From positions 1 to 64,000 of the forward strand of contig CAJXNH010000005.1 of the NCBI GenBank assembly GCA_913057245.1: a DNA stretch of 64,000 nucleotides, read 5' to 3'. The translations under genes and the position numbers were made by a program. Under the pieces are notes generated by a model. It saw nothing but the letters and a program-made list of their open reading frames with translations. It made no database searches and was not told the DNA's origin. The DNA is from an uncultured Phaeodactylibacter sp. (GTDB taxonomy: Bacteria > Bacteroidota > Bacteroidia > Chitinophagales > Saprospiraceae). Shown in pieces: positions 27,382 to 36,727 of this stretch (its first letter is position 1; each line of letters starts with the position of its first letter).

Positions 27382-28260
27382 ATGCCCGAGCAGCAAAATC
27401 CACGTCGTTCAGAGAGCCGTCCCAATTACTGGCACTCCATCATCAGCGTAGCATTGGTGCTGTTCGCCCTGGGCTTTTTTGCCCTGACGCTTTTTAATGC
27501 GCAGCTTATCGTTAATGAACTCAAGGAAAAAGTTAACCTGATCATCGAATTGCAAGGGGAGGACACCGATAATATGGCCAGGCAAATCCTTAAGGAAGTC
27601 GATCAAATGGGTTTTGTTCGTGAAGGTTCTGCCGAGTTTATTAGCAAGGAACAGGGGGCTGAATTGATGCGGGAAGATTTTGGAGATGACTTCCTGAAGC
27701 TCGACCTGCCCAACCCTTTGTATGATGTGATTACCTTCAACGTGAAGGCTGCTTACATGCATCCGGATAGTTTAAAGGGAATTCGTACCGCTCTGATTGA
27801 ACGCGAAGGCATAACCGATGTATACTATCAGGAAAGCCTGGTGAATGACATCGCAGATAACATCAAAACGATTGGCATCGCAGCACTGGCTATTTTATTT
27901 CTTTTTCTCGGTGTTGCAGGCCTATTGATCCATAATACTGTTCGGCTGGCCTTGTACGCCAACCGTTTTCTGATTAAAAATATGGAGCTGGTTGGAGCGA
28001 CCTGGGAATTTATAAGCCGGCCATTCCTGCAGCGTGCAATGCTTCATGGCTTGCTTAGCGGTGGGCTGGCGTCGGGGGCTTTGTTGCTCCTGTACCTCTA
28101 TGTTCAGGCAGATGTGCCCGGGTTGCGGGATATTCAGGACTGGACAGGGATGTTTATGTTGTTTGGTTTGCTGTTAACTATGGGGATGGCCATCAGTACG
28201 GTCAGTACGTTTTGGGTCGTCCGCAAATATTTGAAAATGAGGGTAGATGACCTCTACTAA
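27382..28260 (+). CDS. ftsX: Cell division ABC-permease FtsX
   Basis: This 292-residue inner membrane protein has one helix near residues 18-40, a periplasmic loop (about 45-165), and three helices in the C-terminal half, as in FtsX. With FtsE it regulates cell wall hydrolases at division. The ANRFLIKNMELVGATWEFISRPF segment is the conserved cytoplasmic coupling region. FtsE is not in the window; in this phylum ftsX often stands without ftsE next to DUF3098, uppP and truB, as here. Confidence 0.92.
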   Translation: MPEQQNPRRSESRPNYWHSIISVALVLFALGFFALTLFNAQLIVNELKEKVNLIIELQGEDTDNMARQILKEVDQMGFVREGSAEFISKEQGAELMREDFGDDFLKLDLPNPLYDVITFNVKAAYMHPDSLKGIRTALIEREGITDVYYQESLVNDIADNIKTIGIAALAILFLFLGVAGLLIHNTVRLALYANRFLIKNMELVGATWEFISRPFLQRAMLHGLLSGGLASGALLLLYLYVQADVPGLRDIQDWTGMFMLFGLLLTMGMAISTVSTFWVVRKYLKMRVDDLY

Positions 28261-28282
28261 ATAAATAGTCTAAATTGAAGTC

Positions 28283-28618
28283 ATGAGTAAGGAAAAACCT
28301 GGAAAGAAAAAGGTGGTGGTTACCACTGATAGTAAGAGTACAGCAAAAAAAGTGGTAAAGCCAACGAGCTCCCGCCGCAGTACCCGGGAGGCTGAATCGC
28401 CTCAGGTGGAGCTGGCGTTTGGCAAGTCCAACTACATCCTCATTGCAGGAGGGCTGGGGCTTGTTTTCCTTGGGCTGATCTTAATGGCAGGTGGTGATAT
28501 GCCTTCTCCGGATGTATGGGAAGATGATATCATTTATAGCGCCAGGCGAACCGTGCTCGCCCCTATCGTGATTTTGCTGGGCCTGGGGATGGAAATTTGG
28601 GCCATTTTCAAGAAATAG
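28283..28618 (+). CDS. DUF3098 membrane protein
   Basis: The 111-residue product has a basic, Ser/Thr-rich N-terminus and two hydrophobic segments (about 48-68 and 90-108). The FGKSNYILIAGG and IYSARRTVLAPIVILLG segments are diagnostic of DUF3098. Function unknown. The gene is 22 bases after ftsX and 52 before uppP, in an order conserved across Bacteroidota, so it probably belongs to envelope biogenesis. Confidence 0.9.
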   Translation: MSKEKPGKKKVVVTTDSKSTAKKVVKPTSSRRSTREAESPQVELAFGKSNYILIAGGLGLVFLGLILMAGGDMPSPDVWEDDIIYSARRTVLAPIVILLGLGMEIWAIFKK

Positions 28619-28670
28619 TCGCTTGTCAACGCTTCCAACCTAAGGGGAGTAAACCAAATTATGCACAATT

Positions 28671-29465
28671 ATGGAAGATATCCTTCGTTCTGCACTGCTC
28701 GGAGTCATTCAGGGGCTAACGGAGTTTCTGCCTATCAGCAGTAGCGGGCATTTGGAACTGGCTAAGTTTTTTCTGGGTGACGACAGCATGGCAGAGGAGA
28801 GCTTGCTAATGACCGTGACTTTGCACGCCGCAACTGCGCTTTCCACCCTGCTAATCTTCCGAAAGGACGTTGCCGAAATTCTGCGTGGATTATTTCAGTT
28901 TAAATGGAATGATGAGTTGCAGTTCTCGCTCAAAATCGTCCTCTCTATGATCCCCGCCGCTTTTGTGGGGCTCGTGTTTGAAGAGCAGATTGAGCAGTTA
29001 TTCGATCAGCGCATTATGCTGGTTGGATTCATGCTGATCATCACAGGCTTGCTACTGTTTCTGGCAGACCGTGCCCGGCGCACAAACAAAAGTGTTTCCT
29101 ACACCAATGCCCTGATCATCGGAATCGCTCAGGCTATCGCCATACTGCCCGGGATTTCCCGCTCTGGTGCTACCATCTCAACTTCTGTTTTGTTAGGAAT
29201 TGACCGGGAAAAATCAGCCCGCTTTTCTTTCCTTATGGTCGTACCTCTGATACTTGGCAAAATGGCTAAGGATATTCTGGACGGTGAAATGGTGATGTCG
29301 GCGGACCAGGCTATCCCTCTGGCTGTAGGCTTTGTGGCTGCTTTTGCCACTGGAGCTTTGGCTTGCCTTTGGATGATCAGCCTGGTGAAGCGTAGTAAAT
29401 TGACCTATTTTTCTGTATATTGTTTCATCGTTGCTGCAATTGCCATTTCCATGGTAGCCCTTTAA
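28671..29465 (+). CDS. uppP: Undecaprenyl-diphosphatase UppP
   Basis: This 264-residue inner membrane enzyme recycles undecaprenyl diphosphate to the monophosphate carrier lipid for peptidoglycan and O-antigen synthesis. It has the two family motifs: EFLPISSSGHLE near residue 18 and PGISRSGATIST near residue 157, which contain the Glu, Ser, His and Arg active-site residues. Seven to eight hydrophobic segments and the length are normal. Confidence 0.96.
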   Translation: MEDILRSALLGVIQGLTEFLPISSSGHLELAKFFLGDDSMAEESLLMTVTLHAATALSTLLIFRKDVAEILRGLFQFKWNDELQFSLKIVLSMIPAAFVGLVFEEQIEQLFDQRIMLVGFMLIITGLLLFLADRARRTNKSVSYTNALIIGIAQAIAILPGISRSGATISTSVLLGIDREKSARFSFLMVVPLILGKMAKDILDGEMVMSADQAIPLAVGFVAAFATGALACLWMISLVKRSKLTYFSVYCFIVAAIAISMVAL

Positions 29466-29538
29466 GGCTTGTAGCATCTTTTTTATTTTGGGGTGGTAAT
29501 TGAAAATACTACCCGTTTGTTATTTACAAAACACTTTG

Positions 29539-30288
29539 ATGGCCATGGACGGAGATGACCAACCGGTTCCCAGGTATGACTTTAAAGCAGGCACAACACT
29601 TTTAGTCGATAAGCCGCAAGGCTGGACATCATTCGATGTCGTGAATAAAGTTCGCTACAAAATCAAGCACCGCCTTAGGGTGAAGAAGATCAAAGTTGGC
29701 CATTCAGGCACGCTTGACCCCATGGCTACAGGTCTCCTTGTGCTCTGTACAGGCAAGTTCACCAAAAAACTGAATGACCTGCAGGGGCTCTCCAAATCCT
29801 ATACAGGGACCATGTTTGTTGGCGCGACAACGCCTTCATATGATGCAGAGTCAGAAGTACAGGAGCAATTCCCGACTGACCACATCACACCCGAAATTAT
29901 CGAGCAGGCCCGTCAGCAATTCACCGGTAAAATACAGCAGGTGCCTCCCATGTTTAGCGCAATCAAGGTAGACGGTCAGCCCCTTTACAAGAAAGCCCGG
30001 AAGGGGGAAATGATTGAGGTAGAGCCCCGCGATGTGGAAATCTTTAGCTTTAAGATCACCCGGGTGGAATTGCCGGAGATCGACTTCGAGGTCAGTTGCA
30101 GCAAAGGTACCTATATCCGTTCGCTGGCGCATGACTTTGGCAAAGCCTTACAAAGCGGTGCATATCTGACTGCCCTTCGGAGGACCAAAGTTGGAGATTT
30201 CGATATTAAGGATGCCTGGTCGCTCGACAATCTGGTAGAATTTATCGAAAATGGACCGGTTATCGGTGCTGAAAAGGCTGCTGAATAG
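29539..30288 (+). CDS. truB: tRNA pseudouridine(55) synthase
   Basis: The 249-residue enzyme makes the universal pseudouridine in the T-loop of tRNAs. The catalytic Asp (D60) is in the GHSGTLDPMATG motif; the KGTYIRSLAHDFG segment and the C-terminal regions are typical. I chose the ATG at 29539 (a second ATG lies at 29545); the longer frame from a TTG at 29500 adds residues not found in the family. It is the last gene of the ftsX block. Confidence 0.94.
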   Translation: MAMDGDDQPVPRYDFKAGTTLLVDKPQGWTSFDVVNKVRYKIKHRLRVKKIKVGHSGTLDPMATGLLVLCTGKFTKKLNDLQGLSKSYTGTMFVGATTPSYDAESEVQEQFPTDHITPEIIEQARQQFTGKIQQVPPMFSAIKVDGQPLYKKARKGEMIEVEPRDVEIFSFKITRVELPEIDFEVSCSKGTYIRSLAHDFGKALQSGAYLTALRRTKVGDFDIKDAWSLDNLVEFIENGPVIGAEKAAE

Positions 30289-30359
30289 CGCCTGCACTAC
30301 AGTTTTTAGCCGTTGTGCCTCTTAAAGCCAGGTGGGATTTCCTTATTTTGAGATCAAAA

Positions 30360-32918
30360 ATGGGTAACCTTCTCGCTTTTTCCCGCTTGCTGCTGATTTT
30401 TTCCATTTCCCTGAGCGCCTGCACAGGCGTACAGCAAACTGAACCTTACGAAGAAAAGGAAAGTGGTGCGGCTCTTGCTATGGAAGAATGGGGCCGGGTC
30501 CGGTCTTATCCTGATGGGAAAATTCAAATGCGCAACCTGGCTATTGCCCACAAAGCACAACAAACGCTTCTGGAGTTTCGTGGTAATTCAGCTGAATGGG
30601 AGGCAATGGGGCCTAAGAATTTCGGGGGGCGAACGCTCTGCCTGGCTTTCCATCCTAATAATCCAGATATTCTTTATGCCGGTTCTGCCAGTGGCGGGCT
30701 TTGGAAGTCCACCTCAGCCGGTACTGGGGTAGAAGCATGGGAGCGTGTGCCGCTGGGGCATCCGGTACTGGGCGTGAGCAGCATTGCCATCAATCCCGGC
30801 AACCCGGAAGAAATATATATCGGTACCGGAGAGGTCTACAATTACACAGTTGCTATGCCCGGTGTTTCCAACCGGCTTACCCGCGGCTCCTATGGTATGG
30901 GGATATTGAAAACTACTGATGGCGGACTGACCTGGGAAAAAGCCCTGGATTGGTCCTATGAAGAAATGCGGGGCGTTTGGGATGTTATTATCAATCCGCA
31001 AAACACCAATACCGTGTGGGCAACCACCACAGAAGGTACTTACCGTTCCCTGGATGCGGGGCAGACCTGGAACCTGGTGCATGACTTCCCCATGGGTATG
31101 GATCTGAACCTGCATCCGGCCGACACCGCTGTGTTGTTCGCAACCTACGGTGGTTATGAAAGCCCTCAGGCTGGTATCTTTCGTTCTTCCGATGGGGGCG
31201 CAAGCTTTCAGCCTGTTGCCGGCTTGCCTACCGACTATTCCGGGAAGGCGATGTTGAGTATCAGCCCTTCCAATCCGGATATTATCTACATCTCTCTTGC
31301 AGATGCCTTCGAAAGCCGGGGACTCTATAAATCTGAGGATGGTGGAACTAACTGGGATCTAATCAATACCGATGATATTGCCCGGTTCCAGGGCTGGTAT
31401 TCTCACGATGTAGCTGTTAAACCGGATGACCCCAATACTATCATTTACACTGGCGTAGACCTCTATAAATCAACTAGTGGAGGAGTAGCTGTAAGCCAAA
31501 AAACTTTTTGGTTCAATTGGTTCTTTGGGCAGACACCGGTAGGCGGTCCGGAAGGCCCCTCCGACTACGTGCATGCCGATATTCACGCGGCTTACTATTC
31601 TCCTTTTGACAACAACACGGTCTTCGTAGCTACAGATGGGGGTGTTTTTGTATCCGAAGACAATGGCGAGTCCTGGTCTGGGCGCAATGGAGGCTATCAA
31701 ACCCAGCAGTTTTACGCTAAGTTTTCCAGCAGCCTGACCAACTCCAATCTGGCGATCGGAGGCTTACAGGATAATGCAACGGCCGTCTATTTGGGCGATG
31801 ATTCCTGGTACCGCGTAATCGGTGGCGATGGGATGTGCACCGCTATTGACCAGGAAGACAACAGTCGTGTCTACGGCTCTTTTCAGCGGCTGAATATCCG
31901 GCAGAGCCTCAATGGCGGCCTGGATTTCGCTCCACTGCCCATCAGCAGTCTGGGTAATGAAGTGACAAACTTTAATGGTCCCTTTATTCTTGCTCCTCAA
32001 AATCCGGCAACTATTTATGCCGGGGCACAGCGCTTGCACAGAAGCAATAATTACGGATTGAATTGGGCAGCCACCTCCAGCGGGCCGGTCGATAGCGAAT
32101 ACGAAAATCCAATCCTAACAATCGCTGCGGCACCTTATGATCAGAATGTACTGCTGGTGGCAACGGCCCCATTGCTGGGCGGTACCGCAAAAGTGCTGCG
32201 CAGTTCGGATGGCGGGTCTTCCTGGAGCTCTGTGAATGGTTTACCAGACCGGGTTTTTATGGAAATCACTTTCGACGCTTCGACTCCGGGCACTGCTTAT
32301 GCGGTTTGCTCCGGCTTTGGTACGGACCATGCCTTCAAATCTGAAGATGGAGGGCTCACCTGGTCATCGATCAGCTCAGGCTTACCAGATGTTCCCGCTA
32401 ATTCTATCGTAGTAGACCCCGAACAGCCTTCTGATTTGTATGTAGGCAATGACCTGGGCGTTTATGCCTCCTTCGATTACGGGCAGAGCTGGGAATGGTA
32501 TTCGGATGGCATTGCGGATGCCGCCATGGCTATGCACCTGAGCATAGGAGCTGGTCGCAAACTTCGCGTAGCCACTCACGGATTGGGCGTTTACGAAACC
32601 GACCTTCGCGAGATTGTAAGCACAGAAGCGCCGATAGCCAGTCGGTCCCGCCTACTACCGGCTTTCCCAAACCCTGCTGATGCGGAGCTTACCGTTCCCT
32701 TTGAATTAGGCGGCGCAGCTCAGGTAACCCTGCGGGCGTACAATGGGCAGGGGCAGTTGATCACAACTCTGCTGTCCGGGCAATACCCTGAAGGTAAGCA
32801 TCAGGCTACCGTTGATGTATCAGGTTGGCCGGCCGGGCATTATGCGCTGGTATTGGATGGCACCTTCTCCAACGGGCAGGCTTTGCGCAAAGTGAGTAGT
32901 CAGGTGGTAATGCACTAA
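30360..32918 (+). CDS. Asp-box (sortilin/VPS10-like) beta-propeller lipoprotein with T9SS-like C-terminus
   Basis: This 852-residue protein has a lipoprotein signal (LLLIFSISLSAC, Cys about residue 20) and then at least seven Asp-box motifs of form SxDxGxxW (TTDGGLTW, SLDAGQTW, SEDGGTNW, SEDNGESW, SSDGGSSW, SEDGGLTW, SFDYGQSW), which place it in the BNR/sortilin-like propeller family. The last 85 residues (LPAFPNPADAEL to GHYALVLDG) look like a type A T9SS sorting domain. Having both a lipobox and a sorting domain is unusual, since cargo normally uses a plain signal peptide. It may bind or cleave glycans or bind peptides; no catalytic set is obvious. The ATG at 30360 begins the signal peptide. 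Confidence 0.8.
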   Translation: MGNLLAFSRLLLIFSISLSACTGVQQTEPYEEKESGAALAMEEWGRVRSYPDGKIQMRNLAIAHKAQQTLLEFRGNSAEWEAMGPKNFGGRTLCLAFHPNNPDILYAGSASGGLWKSTSAGTGVEAWERVPLGHPVLGVSSIAINPGNPEEIYIGTGEVYNYTVAMPGVSNRLTRGSYGMGILKTTDGGLTWEKALDWSYEEMRGVWDVIINPQNTNTVWATTTEGTYRSLDAGQTWNLVHDFPMGMDLNLHPADTAVLFATYGGYESPQAGIFRSSDGGASFQPVAGLPTDYSGKAMLSISPSNPDIIYISLADAFESRGLYKSEDGGTNWDLINTDDIARFQGWYSHDVAVKPDDPNTIIYTGVDLYKSTSGGVAVSQKTFWFNWFFGQTPVGGPEGPSDYVHADIHAAYYSPFDNNTVFVATDGGVFVSEDNGESWSGRNGGYQTQQFYAKFSSSLTNSNLAIGGLQDNATAVYLGDDSWYRVIGGDGMCTAIDQEDNSRVYGSFQRLNIRQSLNGGLDFAPLPISSLGNEVTNFNGPFILAPQNPATIYAGAQRLHRSNNYGLNWAATSSGPVDSEYENPILTIAAAPYDQNVLLVATAPLLGGTAKVLRSSDGGSSWSSVNGLPDRVFMEITFDASTPGTAYAVCSGFGTDHAFKSEDGGLTWSSISSGLPDVPANSIVVDPEQPSDLYVGNDLGVYASFDYGQSWEWYSDGIADAAMAMHLSIGAGRKLRVATHGLGVYETDLREIVSTEAPIASRSRLLPAFPNPADAELTVPFELGGAAQVTLRAYNGQGQLITTLLSGQYPEGKHQATVDVSGWPAGHYALVLDGTFSNGQALRKVSSQVVMH

Positions 32919-32948
32919 GCCAAAAATTAACGTTTAGCTTACGTAAAG

Positions 32949-32964
32949 TACCTAACGCTAGGTA
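32949..32964 (+). promoter_or_regulatory. Palindrome upstream of the imelysin operon promoter
   Basis: TACCTA (32949-32954) and TAGGTA (32959-32964) flank a four-base centre, 32 bases before the -33 element. Its place upstream of a probable metal-uptake operon suggests an operator; the regulator is unknown. Confidence 0.3.
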
Positions 32965-32995
32965 GTTTTAAGGAGAAGGTGCCTTGATTTGGGTA

Positions 32996-33026
32996 TTGTG
33001 AGCCCGGGTACCGCCCTTTACTTTTG
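32996..33026 (+). promoter_or_regulatory. Promoter of the DUF4856-imelysin-HTTM-TonB operon
   Basis: TTG (32996-32998) and TACTTTTG (33019-33026) are 20 bases apart, matching the Bacteroidota promoter. The leader to the ATG at 33069 is about 38 bases. Confidence 0.7.
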
Positions 33027-33068
33027 CATCTGTATTTATTTAGATTTAATCCACTTAAATAGAGACGG

Positions 33069-34166
33069 ATGCCAAACTACAAACTACTGAGCCTTGCCCT
33101 TGCAATAAGTGTACTATTCTGGAGCTGTGATTCTGAAGAGGATAACAGTTATACCATACCTGATACCTACAGCTTTGAGAATGTAAGCTACGATGGACAG
33201 GTACAGCGCCTGCAGATGCTCCTGGAAATGAAAAGCTACCTGGGCTCCGCCAATACGCCCGGTACGGTACTCGACGCAGGCCGTCTGAAAGCTATGTACG
33301 CTAATGACGCTGCGGTAGCCAACTGGACCTTGGAATACGATGCCTCCAAGCAGCTGAAAAGCAAAACCTTCGAACAGGAACAAGCCCGGTTTGAAGCTTT
33401 AATGGAAGCCATCGCCCAGCACAGCCAGTCAACAGTGTCCGGTTCAGAAGGTGTTGCCGGTGTGGTGGTCAGTCAGGATGGCGCCAAGCAATACTTACTG
33501 AATGAAAAAGGCGTGGAATTTGCCCAGTTGATCGAGAAAGGCCTCATGGGCGCCTGTTTCTACTATCAGGCCCTGACCGTCTATTTTGGAGATGACCGCA
33601 TGAACGTTGATAATGAAACCATAACCCCCGGCGAAGGCACCGACATGGAGCACCACTGGGATGAAGCTTTTGGCTACTATGGCGTACCTACAGATTTCCC
33701 ACTCAATAAAGATAATATTGCTTTCTGGGGCGTATACTCTGACCGCCGCGACCCCATTCTCAACTGCAATCAGCAGATGATGGATGCTTTTATCAAAGGT
33801 CGGGCTGGTATCAGCAATGACAACCTCACCGCTCGTGACGAGGCCATCGCGGAAATTCGTCAGACCTGGGAAACCATCACTGGGGCTACTGCGATCAGCT
33901 ACCTGAACACGGCTATCGAAAGTTTTGATGATATGGCGATTCGTGCGCACGCCCTGTCTGAAGCTATTGCCTTCACCTACGCCATTCAGTTTAGCCCGGA
34001 GAAGCGTATGAGTAACGCGGAGGTTGCAGCGGTGCTTGAAGACATTGCCGGCAGCAGCGAGTTCATGGAAATGGACCTGTACAATACCACCCCGGAACGC
34101 CTGAATGCCGCTAAGACCAAACTGGCAGAGGCTTTAGACCTGATGGAATCCAAGGACAGTTTCTAA
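33069..34166 (+). CDS. DUF4856 lipoprotein
   Basis: This 365-residue protein has a lipoprotein signal (ISVLFWSC) and the DUF4856 pattern: YSFENVSYDGQVQRLQML near residue 35 and a conserved EHHWDEAFGYYG (residues 194-205). The His/Glu pair in HHWDEAF resembles the metal-binding GxHxxE motif of imelysins, which fits the usual pairing of DUF4856 with an imelysin gene. It is the first gene of a four-gene operon with imelysin, an HTTM membrane protein and a TonB receptor. It probably binds iron or an iron complex at the outer membrane, by inference. Confidence 0.85.
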   Translation: MPNYKLLSLALAISVLFWSCDSEEDNSYTIPDTYSFENVSYDGQVQRLQMLLEMKSYLGSANTPGTVLDAGRLKAMYANDAAVANWTLEYDASKQLKSKTFEQEQARFEALMEAIAQHSQSTVSGSEGVAGVVVSQDGAKQYLLNEKGVEFAQLIEKGLMGACFYYQALTVYFGDDRMNVDNETITPGEGTDMEHHWDEAFGYYGVPTDFPLNKDNIAFWGVYSDRRDPILNCNQQMMDAFIKGRAGISNDNLTARDEAIAEIRQTWETITGATAISYLNTAIESFDDMAIRAHALSEAIAFTYAIQFSPEKRMSNAEVAAVLEDIAGSSEFMEMDLYNTTPERLNAAKTKLAEALDLMESKDSF

Positions 34167-34246
34167 TAAACCCGCCGGAACTTATCCCATAGTTTTTAGG
34201 CCCTAGTCTTAAATGACCAGGCCGATACCAACCAACCTACTAAATT

Positions 34247-35365
34247 ATGCAATTGTTAAAGCCAATTTTTTGTTTTGCCGGCCTTGCTGCCCTTCTTTTG
34301 TTTGCGGGTTGCGAGGACGATATGGGCGGCGCACAACGGCCCTGTGAAAGTGATTTTGATCAGCAGGCTTTGTTTACCCACTTTGCGGAGGAAATCATTC
34401 TGCCGGGGTATACTGCCTTGGAGCTTAGCGCAAACAACCTGCACGCTGCTGCATTTGATTTCGCGGAAGCGCCTTCCACTCAGACCCTGGCTGATGCCCG
34501 GGCAGCCTTTGAAACGGCCTATCTGAGCTGGCAGGAGGTCGCACAGTTCGAGTTTGGGCCAGCGGAAGCGGTCGCCCTGCGTGCCACACTGAATAACTTC
34601 CCGCTCAATGCCTCCGCTTTGGAATCTAAAATCGAAGGGGAGGACTACGACTTTACCAATCCTAACACTTTTGATAAAGGTTTTCCTGCCCTGGACTATC
34701 TGCTGTACGGATTAGGTGATGGGAGCGCAGAAGCTGTAGCCGCGCAATTTGCGGATGCTAAATACGCCACTTTTCTGACCGCGCAGACGGGCTTTATTGC
34801 GGATGCTGCCAAGACGGTCAGTGATGCCTGGAAAAACGAGTACCGCGATCAGTTCGTGGTCAATGAAGGTACTGCCGCCGGTGCATCCCTCAGTCAGATC
34901 ATCAATGGGCTGAATGAGCATTATGAGATGATCAAGCGAGACAAAATCGGCATTCCGGCTGGTGTGGTTACCCTCGGCTTCACCAATCCGGATAAGGTAG
35001 AGGCGCCTCATTCCGGGCTGTCACTGTCACTGGCCCAACGAGCCCTGCTTGCTGCCGAGCGTTTCTACCTGGGTATCGGACAGGATGGCCAGAATGGCCC
35101 CGGCCTGGATGACTACCTCGAATCAGTCAATGCTACCAAGGAAGGCGAAAGTTTGAATGCCCGCATTCAGCAGCAGTTTGAAGCGGCTAAAGCGGCCCTT
35201 GAAGCGGTACCTGCACCCTTACGCACCGCTGTGGATGACAATAATGATCTGGCTGTTACCGCCTACAACGAGATTACGAAACAAATTGTGAACATTAAGA
35301 CCGACATGCCCTCGGTTTTATGTGTGGCCATCACCTATATCGATAACCCGAGTGATTCCGATTAA
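34247..35365 (+). CDS. Imelysin-family (M75-like) lipoprotein
   Basis: The 372-residue lipoprotein (lipobox LLFAGC) is helical and of the imelysin fold. The landmark GFPALDYLLYG lies at residues 145-155, where canonical imelysins have GxHAIEFLLW; H and E are replaced by P and D, so the classical GxHxxE metal site is altered. Other helices (YLSWQEVAQFE near residue 90, RALLAAERFYLG near 265) match the family. Imelysins (EfeO/IrpA-like) function in iron uptake. It follows DUF4856 by 80 bases and precedes the HTTM gene, which overlaps its end. Confidence 0.88.
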   Translation: MQLLKPIFCFAGLAALLLFAGCEDDMGGAQRPCESDFDQQALFTHFAEEIILPGYTALELSANNLHAAAFDFAEAPSTQTLADARAAFETAYLSWQEVAQFEFGPAEAVALRATLNNFPLNASALESKIEGEDYDFTNPNTFDKGFPALDYLLYGLGDGSAEAVAAQFADAKYATFLTAQTGFIADAAKTVSDAWKNEYRDQFVVNEGTAAGASLSQIINGLNEHYEMIKRDKIGIPAGVVTLGFTNPDKVEAPHSGLSLSLAQRALLAAERFYLGIGQDGQNGPGLDDYLESVNATKEGESLNARIQQQFEAAKAALEAVPAPLRTAVDDNNDLAVTAYNEITKQIVNIKTDMPSVLCVAITYIDNPSDSD

Positions 35366-36716
35366 ACAATATCGAGATTGGCTTTCCGCGCCCCGGCGCA
35401 TCGCCCCGCTTGTCACTTTCCGCATCCTTTTTGGCGGATTGATGGCAACCGGGGCTTTCCGGTTTATGGCGAGCGGGTGGATCGAGCGCCTGTACGTTGA
35501 ACCGGATTTCTTTTTCAAGTTTTACGGTTTTGAATGGGTCGAGCCGCTCAGTGGGGTGGGGATGTACTGGGTATACGGTATCGTCGGGCTAAGTGCGCTG
35601 GGCATTATGCTGGGCTTGTTTTACCGCTGGTCAGCCCTGATCTTCTGGCTGAGTTTTACCTACACGGAGTTAACCGATGTGACCAACTACCTCAATCATT
35701 ATTACCTGGTGGTGCTGTTAGGGTTGCTGCTGATCTTTTTGCCGGCTCATCGCCGCTTTTCCCTTGATGTATGGCGCAAACCGGCGCTAAGGGTGGAAAC
35801 TGTGCCAGCCTGGTGCATTTATGTGATCATGTTACAGATCGGCATTGTCTATTTTTACGCAGGCTTTGCCAAATTGAATACAGACTGGTTGCTTAGGGCG
35901 ATGCCACTCGCGGTTTGGTTGCCGACTAAGGCAGACTGGCCCTTGGTGGGTGCCCTTTTCACACAAACCTGGGCGGCCTATGCGTTCAGTTGGGCAGGCG
36001 CTTTGTATGACCTGACCATCCCATTCTTCTTGTTGGGGCGACGCACCCGCCCCTGGGCTTATGCCGCTGTGGTTGTTTTTCATGTGCTGACCAAATTGCT
36101 CTTCAATATTGGGCTTTTTCCGTTCATCATGATCTTCAATACGCTCATCTTCTTCCCGGCGGCAGTGCACGAGCGCTGGTTGGACAAACTGGGCTACGGC
36201 AGTGGAGCCACTGGCAAAAAAATGATTTTTCCGAAAGCACAAATGTCATTGCTCCGCACCGGGCTTCTGGTGTACTTCGCCATTCAGTTCCTGATGCCGC
36301 TACGGTACCTCTGTTATCCGGGCAATGTCCTGTGGACGGAGGAGGGCTATCGTTTTGCCTGGCGGGTCATGCTGGTGGAAAAGGTAGGGCAGGCCACTTT
36401 TACCATCCGTGATCCGCAGACCGGAAGACAGTCTGAAGTGGACAATTCCGATTATCTAACGGACTATCAGGAAAAGCAAATGGCGATACAGCCTGACCTG
36501 ATCCTGCAATACGCCCACCATCTGGCAGAAGTGTACCGTCGGGATTACGGCATTACCAACCCGGAGGTCACCGTTGACTGCTTTGTGGCCCTAAATGGGC
36601 GGGCAAGCCAACGCCTGATCGACCCTAATGTCAACCTGGCAGCCCAAACCGACCACCTAATGCCTAAACCCTGGATTTTGCCCTTTAGGCAAAACGAAAT
36701 TATTACTCAGCGATAA
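35352..36716 (+). CDS. HTTM / vitamin K-dependent gamma-carboxylase-like membrane protein
   Basis: This 454-residue membrane protein has a HTTM domain (residues about 10-270) with several hydrophobic helices. The segment AGFAKLNTDW corresponds to the human gamma-glutamyl carboxylase segment that holds the catalytic base (human K218), so the lysine (K174 here) is kept; YDLTIPFFLL and FNIGLFPF also match. Residues 290-454 are mostly soluble. In animals the enzyme converts Glu to Gla using vitamin K hydroquinone; Bacteroidota make menaquinone. No carboxylation target is known. Start uncertain: GTG 35352 overlaps the imelysin gene by 14 bases, GTG 35322 by 44. Confidence 0.82.
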   Translation: MIPIKQYRDWLSAPRRIAPLVTFRILFGGLMATGAFRFMASGWIERLYVEPDFFFKFYGFEWVEPLSGVGMYWVYGIVGLSALGIMLGLFYRWSALIFWLSFTYTELTDVTNYLNHYYLVVLLGLLLIFLPAHRRFSLDVWRKPALRVETVPAWCIYVIMLQIGIVYFYAGFAKLNTDWLLRAMPLAVWLPTKADWPLVGALFTQTWAAYAFSWAGALYDLTIPFFLLGRRTRPWAYAAVVVFHVLTKLLFNIGLFPFIMIFNTLIFFPAAVHERWLDKLGYGSGATGKKMIFPKAQMSLLRTGLLVYFAIQFLMPLRYLCYPGNVLWTEEGYRFAWRVMLVEKVGQATFTIRDPQTGRQSEVDNSDYLTDYQEKQMAIQPDLILQYAHHLAEVYRRDYGITNPEVTVDCFVALNGRASQRLIDPNVNLAAQTDHLMPKPWILPFRQNEIITQR

Positions 36717-36727
36717 AGCGTGTTGTC

